Part shown: positions 1 through 10,411 of the stretch, piece after piece
Layout of the letters: every line of letters begins with the position of its first letter
Position numbering within the stretch: the first letter of the stretch is position 1
Position numbers and translations under genes: made by a program
The notes under the pieces: generated by a model
Database searches by the model: none
Told to the model about the DNA's origin: nothing
Seen by the model: the letters and a program-made list of their open reading frames with translations, nothing else
From: Rhynchopus sp. YZ270_cl-10
Lineage: Eukaryota > Euglenozoa > Diplonemea > Diplonemida > Diplonemidae
Reading direction: 5' to 3'
Assembly: GCA_964035575.1 (NCBI GenBank)
Contig: OZ037866.1
Span: forward strand, 1,426,001 to 1,490,000
Length of the DNA stretch: 64,000 bases

Positions 1-74
1 GCAGGAGCTTTTCTTGGAACTGTTTTATTCTCCCCACCCATGGGGTGATCAGAGGTACTTTTTTGCAGCTCGAG

Positions 75-345
75 TCAAGAAAAATCACAAAAAATCACAA
101 CGGTTACAAACGGTTACAAATGCTTACAAAAACGAAATTATGATTTTGTTTGGGTTTTTTGTGAGCGTACGTGATTTTTTGTGATTTTCTGTGATTTTTT
201 GTGATTTTTTGTGATTCGCATTCCGGATTTTGTGATTTTTTGTGATTTTCTGTGATTTTTTGTGATTCGCATTCCGGATTTTGTGATTTTTTGTGATTTT
301 TTGTGATTCGCATTCCAGATGTTTGTGATTTTTTGTGTGATTGAA
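75..345. repeat. Degenerate GTGATTTT-rich tandem repeat
   Basis: Loose tandem units of GTGATTTTTT and GTGATTTTCT, with GTGATTCGCATTCCGGAT inserted three times at about 210, 267 and 305. The first 30 bases carry the same motif on the other strand (AAAATCACAAAAAATCACAA). A second block of the same family, in the same orientation, lies at 1460-1575. The long reading frames here come from the repeat and are not genes. Confidence 0.85.
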
Positions 346-464
346 TGGTACTATACGGGGGGGGTACCTGATCACAAATGTTCACAACCATGGTAATGTT
401 ATGGCAACATCACGGTTAACATAGTGGCGTTGTGAATCAAATTGATTTTGATTTTTTTTGGTAC

Positions 465-945
465 TGTGTACTGTGTACTGGGTGTACTGTGTATACTGTG
501 TATACTGTGTATACTGTGTATACTGTGTATACTGTGTATACTGTGTATACTGTGTATACTGTGTATACTGTGTATACTGTGTATACTGTGTATACTGTGT
601 ATACTGTGTATACTGTGTATACTGTGTATACTGTGTATACTGTGTATACTGTGTATACTGTGTATACTGTGTATACTGTGTATACTGTGTATACTGTGTA
701 TACTGTGTATACTGTGTATACTGTGTATACTGTGTATACTGTGTATACTGTGTATACTGTGTATACTGTGTATACTGTGTATACTGTGTATACTGTGTAT
801 ACTGTGTATACTGTGTATACTGTGTATACTGTGTATACTGTGTATACTGTGTATACTGTGTATACTGTGTATACTGTGTATACTGTGTATACTGTGTATA
901 CTGTGTATACTGTGTATACTGTGTATACTGTGTATACTGTGCACT
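465..945. repeat. 9 bp satellite, unit TATACTGTG, about 50 copies
   Basis: Nearly perfect head-to-tail array from about 484 to 941, with a degenerate left edge (GTACTGTGTACTGGGTGTACTG). Each unit contains the palindrome GTATAC. Because the unit length is a multiple of three and holds no stop, several frames on both strands stay open and read as VYT, SIH or YTQ repeats. These are artefacts. Confidence 0.97.
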
Positions 946-969
946 GCGAAAAATTGACCAAAAATGAGA

Positions 970-1040
970 ACTTGTCCATTTCGGCAAATTGACCCCACCA
1001 CTGGCCGGACGGATTCCGGAAATGCAAATGCCGGCATTTA
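970..1040 (+). repeat. Dispersed TGACCCCACCACTGG motif, copy A
   Basis: One of about ten copies in the window of a roughly 70 bp sequence running from TTGTCCATTTCGGCAAA through TGACCCCACCACTGG to GGACGGATTCCGGAAATGC. Others lie near 2017-2061, 11207, 11310, 11991, 12297, 12857, 14550, 14680, 36745, 49090 and 58160, on either strand. Two copies form the ends of the 11981-12376 element, so it looks like a terminal inverted repeat family. Confidence 0.75.
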
Positions 1041-1042
1041 AA

Positions 1043-1435
1043 AGCTCACCAGCGAAAAAAAGAAAAGAAATTTTTCTAACATCTATACCCCCCCTTTATG
1101 GAGCGACAACTGGTAGAACCACGGTAGAACCACGGGGAATCGGTTAAGGCGCCACACCACAGATTTTTGTGTTTTTTTTTTGTTGTGAGGAGAAAACCAA
1201 AACGGTAATGAAGCTTGCGAAAACGTGTCTTGTTTTTCCACAGAACCGACACGTGTGGCGTGTCTCCCAACAACAAAAAAGCAAATGAATAAAAAAGGTT
1301 GAAAGGAAAAAGGAAGAACAAAACAGTGTGGTGTACAACAGGGACTATAAAACAAGCTAGCCCATCTGCCCCTGCCCCGCACACTGCCACGGTGTCTGAC
1401 GACGACCCAGTGTAGGATCAACGCCTTGCAAACAC
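1043..1435. other. Spacer with no recognised feature
   Basis: Moderately AT-rich sequence. I see no coding signature, RNA gene or repeat shared with the rest of the window. Confidence 0.5.
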
Positions 1436-1459
1436 TCAGGCCAAATCACCATATTCGCG

Positions 1460-1575
1460 GTGTTTTTTGTGATTTTCTGTGATTTTCTGTGATTTTTCGT
1501 GATTTTTTGTGATTTTTTGTGATTCGCATTCCAGATTTTGTGATTTTTTGTGATTTTTCATGATTCTTTGTGACT
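1460..1575. repeat. Second GTGATTTT repeat block
   Basis: Same family and orientation as 170-345, including GTGATTCGCATTCCAGAT. It ends next to the right arm of the 30 bp inverted repeat. Confidence 0.8.
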
Positions 1576-2261
1576 GGAGCTGCAAAAAAGTACCTCTGAT
1601 CACCCCAGACCCAACAACATCACATTTCAGAAAAACATTGGTGTGGGAAATAAAACCTGTGCTGATGAACCTACTTTCCCTATTTTTCTCATTCACGATT
1701 TTTGGTATTCACAGGGAGGAATGGTACACGTAGGCACCATGCTGCAGGCAGCACATCCCGCCCAAGCGCTATAATCACAATGCGTAAGAGAACACACCTC
1801 ACGCACTCTGCGTTACCTGAACCTGACGACAGTCCGATGGCCCTGCCCATCCTCTGCCTAGGGTTGCACACAGTGGTCATCTCCGCATCGTCTGCGTTCT
1901 CCTTCGCAGTGCAGGGCGATGTGCTTGCTGCAGGTCTGATGGGGTCGGTCAAAGATGTCTGGGTTTAAGATTAGTACAATTCTGTCTGGTGGTGCGGCTG
2001 GTGTGGGTATCAATAACGACTGCCCCACTACTGGACGGACGGATTCTAAAATTGCAAATGCCATATCAGTGGCTGTCACGAAATGTGGTAATTTCAACAT
2101 TTTTGAGTAAAATGACTAAATTTTTGACTTTTTCACCGATTTTTTTTTTATTTGCATTGCGCGGAATGCGCTGATTGCAATGAAATGATTCTCGATTTTT
2201 TTTTTCAGAAATTTATTTGCTCATTTCAAAAACCATCGTTTTTTCGGATATTCTCGCAGCC

Positions 2262-2392
2262 ATCCCAGGAAATATTGGTATTTTTCCGGAAGTCGAAAAT
2301 GGGCTTAACTGCGTTTCCGAGGTCCGCGCAAAAAAATGAAAAAAAAATCGAGCAAAAAGTCCAAAATTTTAATTAGTTAAAGGTGGGCCACA
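2262..2392. repeat. Subterminal 131 bp direct repeat, left copy
   Basis: Matches 5709-5839 in the same orientation with a few differences; it includes GGTATTTTTCCGGAAGTCG and GAGGTCCGCGC. The left copy lies 168 bp inside its terminal repeat, whereas the right copy almost abuts its terminal repeat. Confidence 0.85.
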
Positions 2393-2826
2393 CAGTATTT
2401 CACTGTTTCCCTGTATGTTTATTAACCCCTTAAGGACCGGCCAATTGTGTTGGCTTTGCGGCTACACTCTACCCGGGAGTGATTGGTATTTCAACTCGAA
2501 AATGGTGCCTTTTGAAAGATCTTTTCACAATCTTTGAAAATAAATAAAAAAATGATGAAAAAATCCTAGTAGAACCTCTGTGAACGATCTATCGGTGAGG
2601 TTTAAAAATCACGATTTCTTAAGGATTTACCCTGAACAAGCCTGTGTAAACGTTACCTGGGTGATGGTTGGAAAGGGGGCTGGGGCTAGGATCAGGGCCT
2701 AAAAACTAATACTTTTTGTCTCGCTTTTGGCTATTTTGTTGCTGGGGGTGGAGGTTATGATCAAACAGACAGAAAAAGATGAAAGACAGGAATATAAAAA
2801 ATCACTGAACCACGGATATCAAACCC

Positions 2827-3905
2827 CTATCTGCGCACAATTGTTGAACTTTCAATTTCATTTGGACAGTCGTCGTAGTTTTCATTTCTGCAGGAGACAC
2901 AAAAGCAAGCAAGTGCCCTCTTAGTAAGGCTGTTTTCTTTGAAAACAAAAGAGAAATAGCTTTGGATCCCAACGTAGTTGTATGATGGTGCATGGGAACG
3001 TGTCGTCACAGTGTCAAAATAAAAAAAATGACGTCTTTTGAGTTTTTTTGACTTTACCGGATCGACAAAATTCTCTTTTGCCCACCTAAAAACCCCCAGG
3101 GCATCGCTGATGGGGGCAATTGTGCTTGTCGCTTGTTTATTTTGAACATTGACGGCTTTTTTAAGCTGCCAACCCTCGGAATCCCACAATCCCTTCCCGT
3201 GGCCAGGGGCCCAAAAGTTGTATGTGATCTGGATTCTATCTTCTAGTTGTTTTGAAAGATGTTCCATCACAAATTGGTTTCTGAAGTGGCTTGCACCATC
3301 AACAAAAAAATGAATTTTTGCGTGTGGCATGCGCTCAAAAAAACTGGTAAGAGCTGTATTTACCCAATCCCCGTCCTGTTTCACAATAGGTGAAATGTAA
3401 AAAAAAGACTCGTATTCATAATCTTGTTGGGCTTTCGTAGCAATAACAAGGACAAGAATACTTGTCTTGATCTGCCCAAACATGGCATCTTGAAATGCCT
3501 CGAAGGAGCTGTTTATAAATTTCGCAGAGAAATCCATATAAACAACAGCCTCGTTGGCGTTTAAAGAAGAAATGAGGGCTTTGTTGGCTGAAGCCTGTGT
3601 GGTTGCTATAAGATGGTGAGCGAGATACTCACTGATGCAATTCTTAAAAATTGTGCTGAAAGTAAGGAGAGGCACCACAATCACAACCTCTTGCAACTGC
3701 TTATTCTCAGATCCCTCAACAGAGATCCGTTGCAGTGCGCGGTACTTGACCATTTCAGACACTGGGTTTACTTCTTCTGAGCCCGCTTCACTGACGGGGC
3801 CGTCACTGGAGTCGTCATCTGCGAGAATCCTCCCTTGTCCCAATTTAGCCCTCGGTGCCTTCCCCCCCACCTTCACCTCCTCCACCTTCACCTCCTGCAC
3901 CTTCA

Positions 3906-3936
<31 letters not shown>

Positions 3937-4059
3937 CTCCTCCTCTTCATCGTCATCCTCGTTGAAATATGTCTGTGCCTTGCGGCGGTAGTCCACCACT
4001 GTTTTTTTCTTGAACCATTTTTCTCGCACCCCTTGTTCTGATAAAAAAAATGCGCGCAT
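2827..4059 (-). CDS. Putative DDE-type transposase, C-terminal frame
   Basis: A 410-residue frame that begins within the end of the upstream frame and continues the protein. After a basic patch (REKWFKKKTVVDYRRKAQTY) comes a run of about 18 mostly glutamate residues, then a Lys/Val-rich linker. The catalytic-like region has VVYMDFSAKF, HFFVDGASHFRNQF and APGHGKGLWDSEGWQLKK. The aspartates in the first two and the HGKG...D..G block fit the spacing of some eukaryotic DDE transposases. A terminal cysteine cluster, CFCVSCRNENYDDC, may bind zinc. These motifs are seen; the DDE assignment is inference. The frame has no independent start context, so it is probably expressed as part of a longer protein or is a decayed half. 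Confidence 0.65.
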
Positions 4060-5473
4060 TTCCCTTGGTCATCTTGCCTGCGTCACGATATGACCGAGGG
4101 GGACAATAGTCCTGTCGAGGAGGGGTGTCGGCTCGAGGAGGGGTGTCGTTGCCCTCCTGCTCGTCGCCAGTATCGAGACACGAGAAGACCAGGTTTACCT
4201 CTGCTTGTGACATCTCTCTCATAAGTTTAACAGAAGACGGGACCCCGGCACAGATGCTGCAGTTGGGATGGAAGCGTTTTCTCCACCTGAGGAATGCCCT
4301 CAACTGGAGGACAAGCTCGGTGAAATACCGACACCGAGTGCGGGCGGAGTCGGGGCAGCCCTTCACCCAAAAAGGACGGGTCCTGTCGAAGGAGCTTGCT
4401 GAAGGAATGGGGTTGATTTGCCCCGCGAAGGCATCCTTAAATTCCTTGTACACATCAGCGAGGGGGGTGAGCACAAATGACTTGTACTCCTCAACACGCA
4501 CACCGTCGATCTTGCGCACAAGTTTTGATTGGGTGGGACAGGGGTGGGCGTTATCTACCCAGAATTCACGCATGACTTCGGTCAACGACTGCCCTTGCCA
4601 CGTCCTCTGGCACATAGAGGTCCGCCTCTTCTTCATCGGGGTTTCGACATTCTTGAGGCGGTAGAGCTGCCGGGCGTCAACCTCGTCGAGCTCCAGGCAC
4701 TCCGCCAGTCCCCTCTTCATTCCGTAGTGGGGTGTGATGTTGTGGAATAGTGTCTTTTGGAAGTTGTCATCGTTCCACCGTTGCCTCAACAAATTTGCCG
4801 CAGGGCACTCACATCTGGAGGAAGTTGCCATTGGTGGCGTTCCTGCGGCTTCATTGGTGTTCAGGAAGTCTCGGTCGGATTCATTCATGCTCAGGGAGTC
4901 TTGGTCGGCTTCATTGGTGTTCAGGAAGTCTTGGTCGGCTTCATTCATGCTCAAGTCTTGGTCAGATTCATTGGTGCTCAGGAGGTCGGGTTGTTGATCG
5001 AGCTGAGTGGGGGAGTCGGGCTCTGTGGGCTGTGCGGGGGGCACTTCTGTTTTAAATTCTCTCAAAAATGCATAGAGAATCTGCCTGCACCCTTTACAAA
5101 TGGCATTTTCAACATTAGCATACGGGGGGATCTGGAGAATGGAACGAACACCATTTGCATCTATGGCGGGGGGGGCAGAGACCAACGGTTTCCCTCTATC
5201 CGCTCTCGACACTTTTGTGCACGTGTACTGTTGCGAAGCACACTGCAGCTTCACCGATCCTCTCTTCCCGTTTGCCCTCACATTAGGAGGCACAAAATCC
5301 CCTTTGGCAGTGAGGCAGTTTAGGCATATCCAGGTCTTTGGTTCAATGTTGCTATGTGACACGAACAGACTCTTTGCCACATAGGTGGGGAGATTGTCAA
5401 TTTGCCATCCAGCTGACAATTTTGCGCACAAGAAACAGGCAGACATCATGGCACACGGGTCCTTTTGGGCCAT
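3953..5473 (-). CDS. Transposon protein, N-terminal frame with cysteine clusters
   Basis: This 506-residue frame starts at an ATG opening MAQKDPCAMMSACFLCAKL. It carries CxxC pairs at the N-terminus (CFLC and, about 35 residues later, CLNC), then CKGC and CEC further in, which suggests zinc binding. Residues around 155-220 are an acidic internal repeat alternating NEADQDFLNT and NESDQDLSMN units. The second half, with stretches such as RYFTELVLQLRAFLRWRKRFHPNC, has no match I can name. The frame overlaps the next one by 107 bases. The two frames meet around a run of eight T (minus strand) near 4045-4052, where a one-base change would join them. It may be an indel, an assembly error or slippage. 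Inside the 32 bp inverted repeats it is best read as the front of the transposase. Confidence 0.65.
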   Translation of the reverse strand: MAQKDPCAMMSACFLCAKLSAGWQIDNLPTYVAKSLFVSHSNIEPKTWICLNCLTAKGDFVPPNVRANGKRGSVKLQCASQQYTCTKVSRADRGKPLVSAPPAIDANGVRSILQIPPYANVENAICKGCRQILYAFLREFKTEVPPAQPTEPDSPTQLDQQPDLLSTNESDQDLSMNEADQDFLNTNEADQDSLSMNESDRDFLNTNEAAGTPPMATSSRCECPAANLLRQRWNDDNFQKTLFHNITPHYGMKRGLAECLELDEVDARQLYRLKNVETPMKKRRTSMCQRTWQGQSLTEVMREFWVDNAHPCPTQSKLVRKIDGVRVEEYKSFVLTPLADVYKEFKDAFAGQINPIPSASSFDRTRPFWVKGCPDSARTRCRYFTELVLQLRAFLRWRKRFHPNCSICAGVPSSVKLMREMSQAEVNLVFSCLDTGDEQEGNDTPPRADTPPRQDYCPPRSYRDAGKMTKGNARIFFIRTRGARKMVQEKNSGGLPPQGTDIFQRG

Positions 5474-5708
5474 TTTAGGCGAAATTTAAGTGAAATTCCC
5501 TGCTAAAATGTGACTGAAAAGTGGGTTTGGGGGTGCTTGGGGAGGTTTGGGGGTGGAGTCCTGGGGTGTCAAAACAAAAAAATGAGGTACGGAATTGCAC
5601 GTTTTCGGTCCGCTGAATCCAATGAAATCTTTTTCGGCGGTTTTTGGGGGAAAAGCAATTGTCCAGGTCACGTCTTCTCCAGGTCACTTTTTCGGTCTTC
5701 ATCCCCTT

Positions 5709-5839
5709 ATCCCAGAAAATATTGGTATTTTTCCGGAGGTCGAAAATGGGCTTAACTGCATTTCCGAGGTCCGCGCAAAATAATAAAAAAAAAATCGAGC
5801 AAAAAGTCCAAAATTTTAATAAGTTAAAGGTGGGCCACA
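5709..5839. repeat. Subterminal 131 bp direct repeat, right copy
   Basis: Same-orientation partner of 2262-2392, ending two bases before the right terminal inverted repeat at 5842. Direct subterminal repeats can be transposase-binding sites; that role is inferred. Confidence 0.85.
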
Positions 5840-6046
5840 TGAATTACCACATTTCGTGACAGCCACTGATATGCATATTTCCCGTCCAAAAAAAACCACC
5901 ACAAATTAAAGTGGACCCCCCCCTTGTGTCAAGGACCTGTCAACAGGGATATTGCTAACCATCGATCATCGCCCCACTGAATTTGGGGTTCCCCCCCTTT
6001 CAATAAACCATCGCACCATCGCCCCACTGTAACTAGTGTACTAGTG

Positions 6047-6584
6047 TACTATGGTACTATGCTACTATGGTACTATGGTACTATGGTACTATGGTACTAT
6101 GGTACTATGGTACTATGGTACTATGGTACTATGGTACTATGGTACTATGGTACTATGGTACTATGGTACTATGGTACTATGGTACTATGGTACTATGGTA
6201 CTATGGTACTATGGTACTATGGTACTATGGTACTATGGTACTATGGTACTATGGTACTATGGTACTATGGTACTATGGTACTATGGTACTATGGTACTAT
6301 GGTACTATGGTACTATGGTACTATGGTACTATGGTACTATGGTACTATGGTACTATGGTACTATGGTACTATGGTACTATGGTACTATGGTACTATGGTA
6401 CTATGGTACTATGGTACTATGGTACTATGGTACTATGGTACTATGGTACTATGGTACTATGGTACTATGGTACTATGGTACTATGGTACTATGGTACTAT
6501 GGTACTATGGTACTATGGTACTATGGTACTATGGTACTATGGTACTATGGTACTATGGTACTATGGTACTATGGTACTATGGTA
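6047..6584. repeat. 8 bp satellite, unit TACTATGG, about 67 copies
   Basis: Near-perfect array. Since 8 is not a multiple of 3, each plus-strand frame cycles through all phases and reads YYGTMVLW without a stop. One of these frames runs on into the downstream cyclase gene, so a gene finder would place the start about 730 bases too early. The array ends about 195 bases before the true start region of receptor copy 1. Confidence 0.97.
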
Positions 6585-6779
6585 ATACGGGGTGTCCTTG
6601 GTTCTTGGGCGCTAGAACGGTGTCGGGGGGCACATCCAAAAATAACTATTTGTTACCGACCAAAAATGTTGTTGATTTTGCTTTGCGTAATGACAATGCC
6701 AGACACATAACCCCACACACAACACCACAGACACAATTCAGTCTTTCCTTTCTACCCGTACCCATTCTGTTGCTTCAGA

Positions 6780-9700
6780 ATGGGCAGAATACACACCCTC
6801 GCTGCTGCGATGCTGAAGGTGGTACAGGTAGTGCTTTTTGCCTCGTTTGCGAATGCAGCATCGCCGTGCGACTCACTGTTAACAGGGTCACGTGGGACAA
6901 CACCTTTGACGTAGATAAACTGGTGTACCAAAACTTCTTCGTTCCTATTTGCCAAGGGTACCAGAGTGCACTGGTGCGCCACCCTGAGGTGAACATCACG
7001 ACCACGTCGCACACCGCCCTTGTTGGCGGGAACGATCCCTTTGGCCTGAACAGTGGTGCCTACAAGCTGTGGCTTCACGCACAGATGCTTCACTACAAGG
7101 AGACAGACATTGAGCTGATGTGGCTGGACGCACCCTGGATACAGAGCATCAAGGACTACCTCGAGCCCATCCCACTTCTGCCTGCAGAGAAGGCAGCCTT
7201 CTTCCCAAAGACTGTGCACGAGAACGATGCTGGCGACTTGGTCACAATCCCAATCAAGTCGAACTACCGTATCAACTTCTATAACCACGACCTCTTTGTG
7301 AAGTACAATGTTCAGTGGCCGAAGACGTGGGACGAGCTTGAGGCTGTGTGTCAAAAGGTTACGCTGGGTGAACGTGCATTGGGACGAGACTTCTGGTGTT
7401 TCGACTGGTATGACATCGACACACAGGACCCAAACAGCTTTGCGTCGCTCATTTCAATGCTGGCAAGTGTTGACGGTGGTGGTGACCTGATCCTGCCTGG
7501 TGGCATTGTGAACGTGAACACCCCACAGCTGCGCAAGGCGTTGGTGACGATGAAGCGCTGGATCAACTCCGACGTGATGATCTCCAGCATCGCCTCACGT
7601 GCTGCCGCTTCTGGTCCCACCAGCTTTGGTGGACAAAACTACCTCTTCCTGACTGCATGGACCGAAAAGATTGTCGAGTATCAATGGTATCAGAACTTAT
7701 TTCTAGACTTCAAAGTTAAGATTGGAGGCAGTCTTGGTGGTGAGTACGGTGTGGATGGGACCTGGCACCTTGCGATCAACAAGGCGATGCGTCACAAGGA
7801 CCTCGGTGTGAACCTTGTGAAGGAGCTGATCCCACACCTGTACAACGTGACGATGCATATCCCGAACTTCGTGCCTGCCTGGTCCGGCGTGCTGGACGAC
7901 CCTGTGCGCAAGGCTGCGTGGTGTGCCAAGGTGCCGATGTACTGCGAGTCGTACGATACCCACACAGACTACCACACGAAGCTGTCGTACCGTCCCTCGA
8001 AGGGATGTGGTGCGCTGTACAGCGAGTGTGTGCAGCTCATCGCACAGCATCTGATGAGTGGCTATGTGCACGGTGCCACGGACCTGGAGACTGCAGTGAC
8101 AGACCTGCAGACGGGGCTTGCAAAGCTGCTTGGTGCTGTGAACTTGCAAGAGGCCACTGCAGCATCGGAGAAGGCTGAAGGGAGCAGGATTGCGCTGATT
8201 GTTGTTGCCTCTGTGAGTGCTGTGCTGCTGGTGCTGATTGCAGTGTACGTGCGGACTGCGATGCTGAAGCTGCGCAAGGTTGGCTTCAAGATACCTGTGG
8301 CAGCCATGCTTGGGTTTGTGACGGCTGCGTCGCTTGTGGTGGTGACGGTGGTGGTGCTGACACAGATGGACGCCTCTGCACGCAGCATCTCGGAAGACCT
8401 GGCCCTGCGCCTGCGTGTCGCGTCCCTGCACTCTGTGCAGTCGACCCTGCACAGTGACGACCTGAACAACCCGCTCCTCAGCGAGACGCAGAAGCGCCGC
8501 ACGGCACTCTCCCTCATGATGCACTGGGTGTCGCAGCTCGAAGTGGAGCCGGGTTCGCTCATCTTCACGTTGACGTACGACCAGGTTGCTGCAGAGGTGC
8601 AGGTGCTGATGTCGACAGACAACTCTGTGCAGAAGGAGCACGTCTTCCTTCCTGTGCATGCACCTCCAAACGGTGCCGAAGTGAGCGAAGTGCTGCACGC
8701 CTTCTTGCAGGAGTTCGGCTGGAAGCTGACCCAGGGCCAGCTCTTTGACCCAAAGCAGCAGCACACCCTGAGTGCGGACGAGGAGTACTACGTGAACGTG
8801 AAGAGTGTGGACACCATGCCGTGGCACATTGTGTACATCGTGCCTGTGTCTGCGGTCATGGGCGAGGCGACGGACAGCCGGAACGCAGCACGCAACTACG
8901 GGATTCTCGCCTCACTCATTGCCATTCTTGTTGTCACTGCCTTTGCAACGTTCATCACACGGCCCCTCATCGGAGTGTCGCACCACATGGAGATGGCTCG
9001 TGTCATGCAGTTTGACGAGCACTACGTGCCTGGGTCGTATCTGGCAGAGACACGTGCCCTGCAGGAGGGCTTCCGGTCCATGGCTGAGCTTCTGGTGGAG
9101 TACAAGAAGTTCCTCCCTGGTGCGCTCTTTGAGGAGAAGGAGCAGGACATTGTGCGGAACTCACGACCGCCACCTGGCATCACGAGCGGGACAGCCACAG
9201 TGGTGTTCACAGACATCCGTTCCTCGACTTCGATCTGGGAGGCTGTGCCTCAAGGCATGTGTGAAGCACTGAAGATCCACAACAGAATCATCCGAGAAGC
9301 GATGGATGAGTTTGAAGGCTACGAAGTGAAGACAATCGGGGACGCGTTTATGGTTGCATTTGCGACGGTGCTTGACGGTGTGAACTTCGGGTTGCGTGTG
9401 CACGAGGCTCTCCGCAATGCAACGTGGCCTGCAGAGTTGCTGCATTTCAGACTCTGTGCTGACACAGGCCCGCTCTGGGGTGGGCTGACTGTGCGCATCG
9501 GTGTGAACACGGGACCTGTGACTGTGGAGAAGAACACACTGACGGGTCGGACAGACTACTTCGGACACACTGTGAACGTGGCCTCTCGCCTTGAGAGCAC
9601 GTGCAAGCCAGGTGCTGTTGGACTGCGTCATGAGGTGTGGCAGGAGGAGTGTTCTGGGGTGTGCAGTGCTACTGTGGGTGAGGTGCACAGGATTGAGCTG

Positions 9701-10411
9701 AAGGGTGTGTCTGGGAAGACACCCGTGTGCTGTGTGTGGCCTGCCTCGCTTGCTGGGCGTGTGACGAACCCGCTGATAGAGCGTCGCCTGTCTACTAGCT
9801 CGGTCCACACAACTGCATCTTCTGTGGTGTCAAACACCTCAAGCAAGAGTTGTACGATGTCTTTACCGGGAAGTGTGTCGACGTCTGGGCGTCTGGCAAC
9901 GGTCGGTATTGTGCAGGTAGCTGTCGGGGACGAAGCCCATGTATCAGCAATGCGCACAATGTCAACACACTTGGTAACGTTGAAGTCGTGTCTCGACCGC
10001 AGTGGTGGGCGTATGGTGTCGCTCATCGGCAGTTTTGTGTGCATTGCGTGGAACCTGTCACATGCCGCCCCAGCACACGTTGAGAACTCACTGCGCTTTG
10101 TGCAGTATCTGCACGGCACGTCTGCGATACGTGTTGGTGGCCTTGTGACCGGCACAGTGCACCATGGCGACGTGAGTGCGAATACGTTGCGCTTCGTGAC
10201 TGTGTTGGGAGACGCTGTGCAGAAGTGCTGGCGTCTGTGTGAAGAGGCGAAGAGGGAGGAGGTGTTCTTCCTGTACGAGCCACCTGTGGACACAGTACTG
10301 CCGCAGAACCTTGAGCGTGCGCTGACACCACATAGGACTGGTGTGTATGTGGTGAAGCAGAAGCGGGACAAGTCGCAGATGGATTCAGTTGTGGACAACG
10401 AAATGCTGTGA
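6780..10411 (+). CDS. Receptor adenylate cyclase, copy 1 (active-type catalytic domain, broken start)
   Basis: A membrane receptor predicted to make cAMP from ATP. Layout: signal peptide; solute-binding-protein-like ectodomain to about 8165; membrane span about 8188-8250; short inner loop; second span about 8290-8360; Cache-like outer domain; third span about 8905-8970 with a HAMP-like segment; class III cyclase about 9170-9690. That domain has FTDIRSST and KTIGDAFM (both metal aspartates), RTDYFG, and VNVASRLES with the catalytic Asn and Arg. The Lys/Asp pair in KTIGD and RTDY indicates ATP rather than GTP. A second cyclase-like domain (about 9900-10300) lacks these residues. Oddity: compared with copies 2-4 one A is missing near 6909, so the signal peptide opened at ATG 6780 is out of frame with the rest, which stays open for 1167 codons from 6908. 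This is a recent lesion or a consensus error. Confidence 0.85.

Larger units (their letters stand above)
42..1606. repeat. 30 bp perfect inverted repeat pair (42-71 and 1577-1606)
   Basis: The 30 bases at 42-71 (beginning GGGGTGATCAGAGGTAC) recur as an exact reverse complement at 1577-1606. They lie outside the two GTGATTTT blocks and enclose the 9-mer satellite. This may mark the ends of a 1.56 kb mobile unit or a foldback of one repeat. No target duplication was recognised. Confidence 0.7.
2062..5873 (-). mobile_element. 3.8 kb DNA transposon with 32 bp perfect terminal inverted repeats
   Basis: The 32 bases at 2062-2093 (starting CATATCAGTGGCTGTCACG) are the exact reverse complement of 5842-5873. 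A 131 bp direct repeat lies near each end, at 2262-2392 and 5709-5839. Inside are two overlapping minus-strand frames that look like a transposase split by a frame change. Both flanks match one continuous repeat whose uninterrupted relative lies at about 11925-12035 on the opposite strand, which supports insertion into that repeat. A four-base ATGC lies beside each end, but I cannot fix the target duplication. Family not certain. The C-terminal frame recalls animal and protist transposases with a DGA...F, HGKG, D..G pattern (possibly KDZ-like). Confidence 0.8.

Noticed and set aside
432-1037. Six long reading frames on both strands (VYT, SIH, LCI and similar repeats)
   Set aside because: They are translations of the 9 bp satellite, which contains no stop in most frames; there is no other protein signal.
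7703-8827. Long minus-strand frames opposite the receptor genes (for example 374 and 391 residues, rich in His, Arg and Gln)
   Set aside because: They recur at the same place in all four copies as shadows of GC-rich coding DNA on the plus strand; no family signature.
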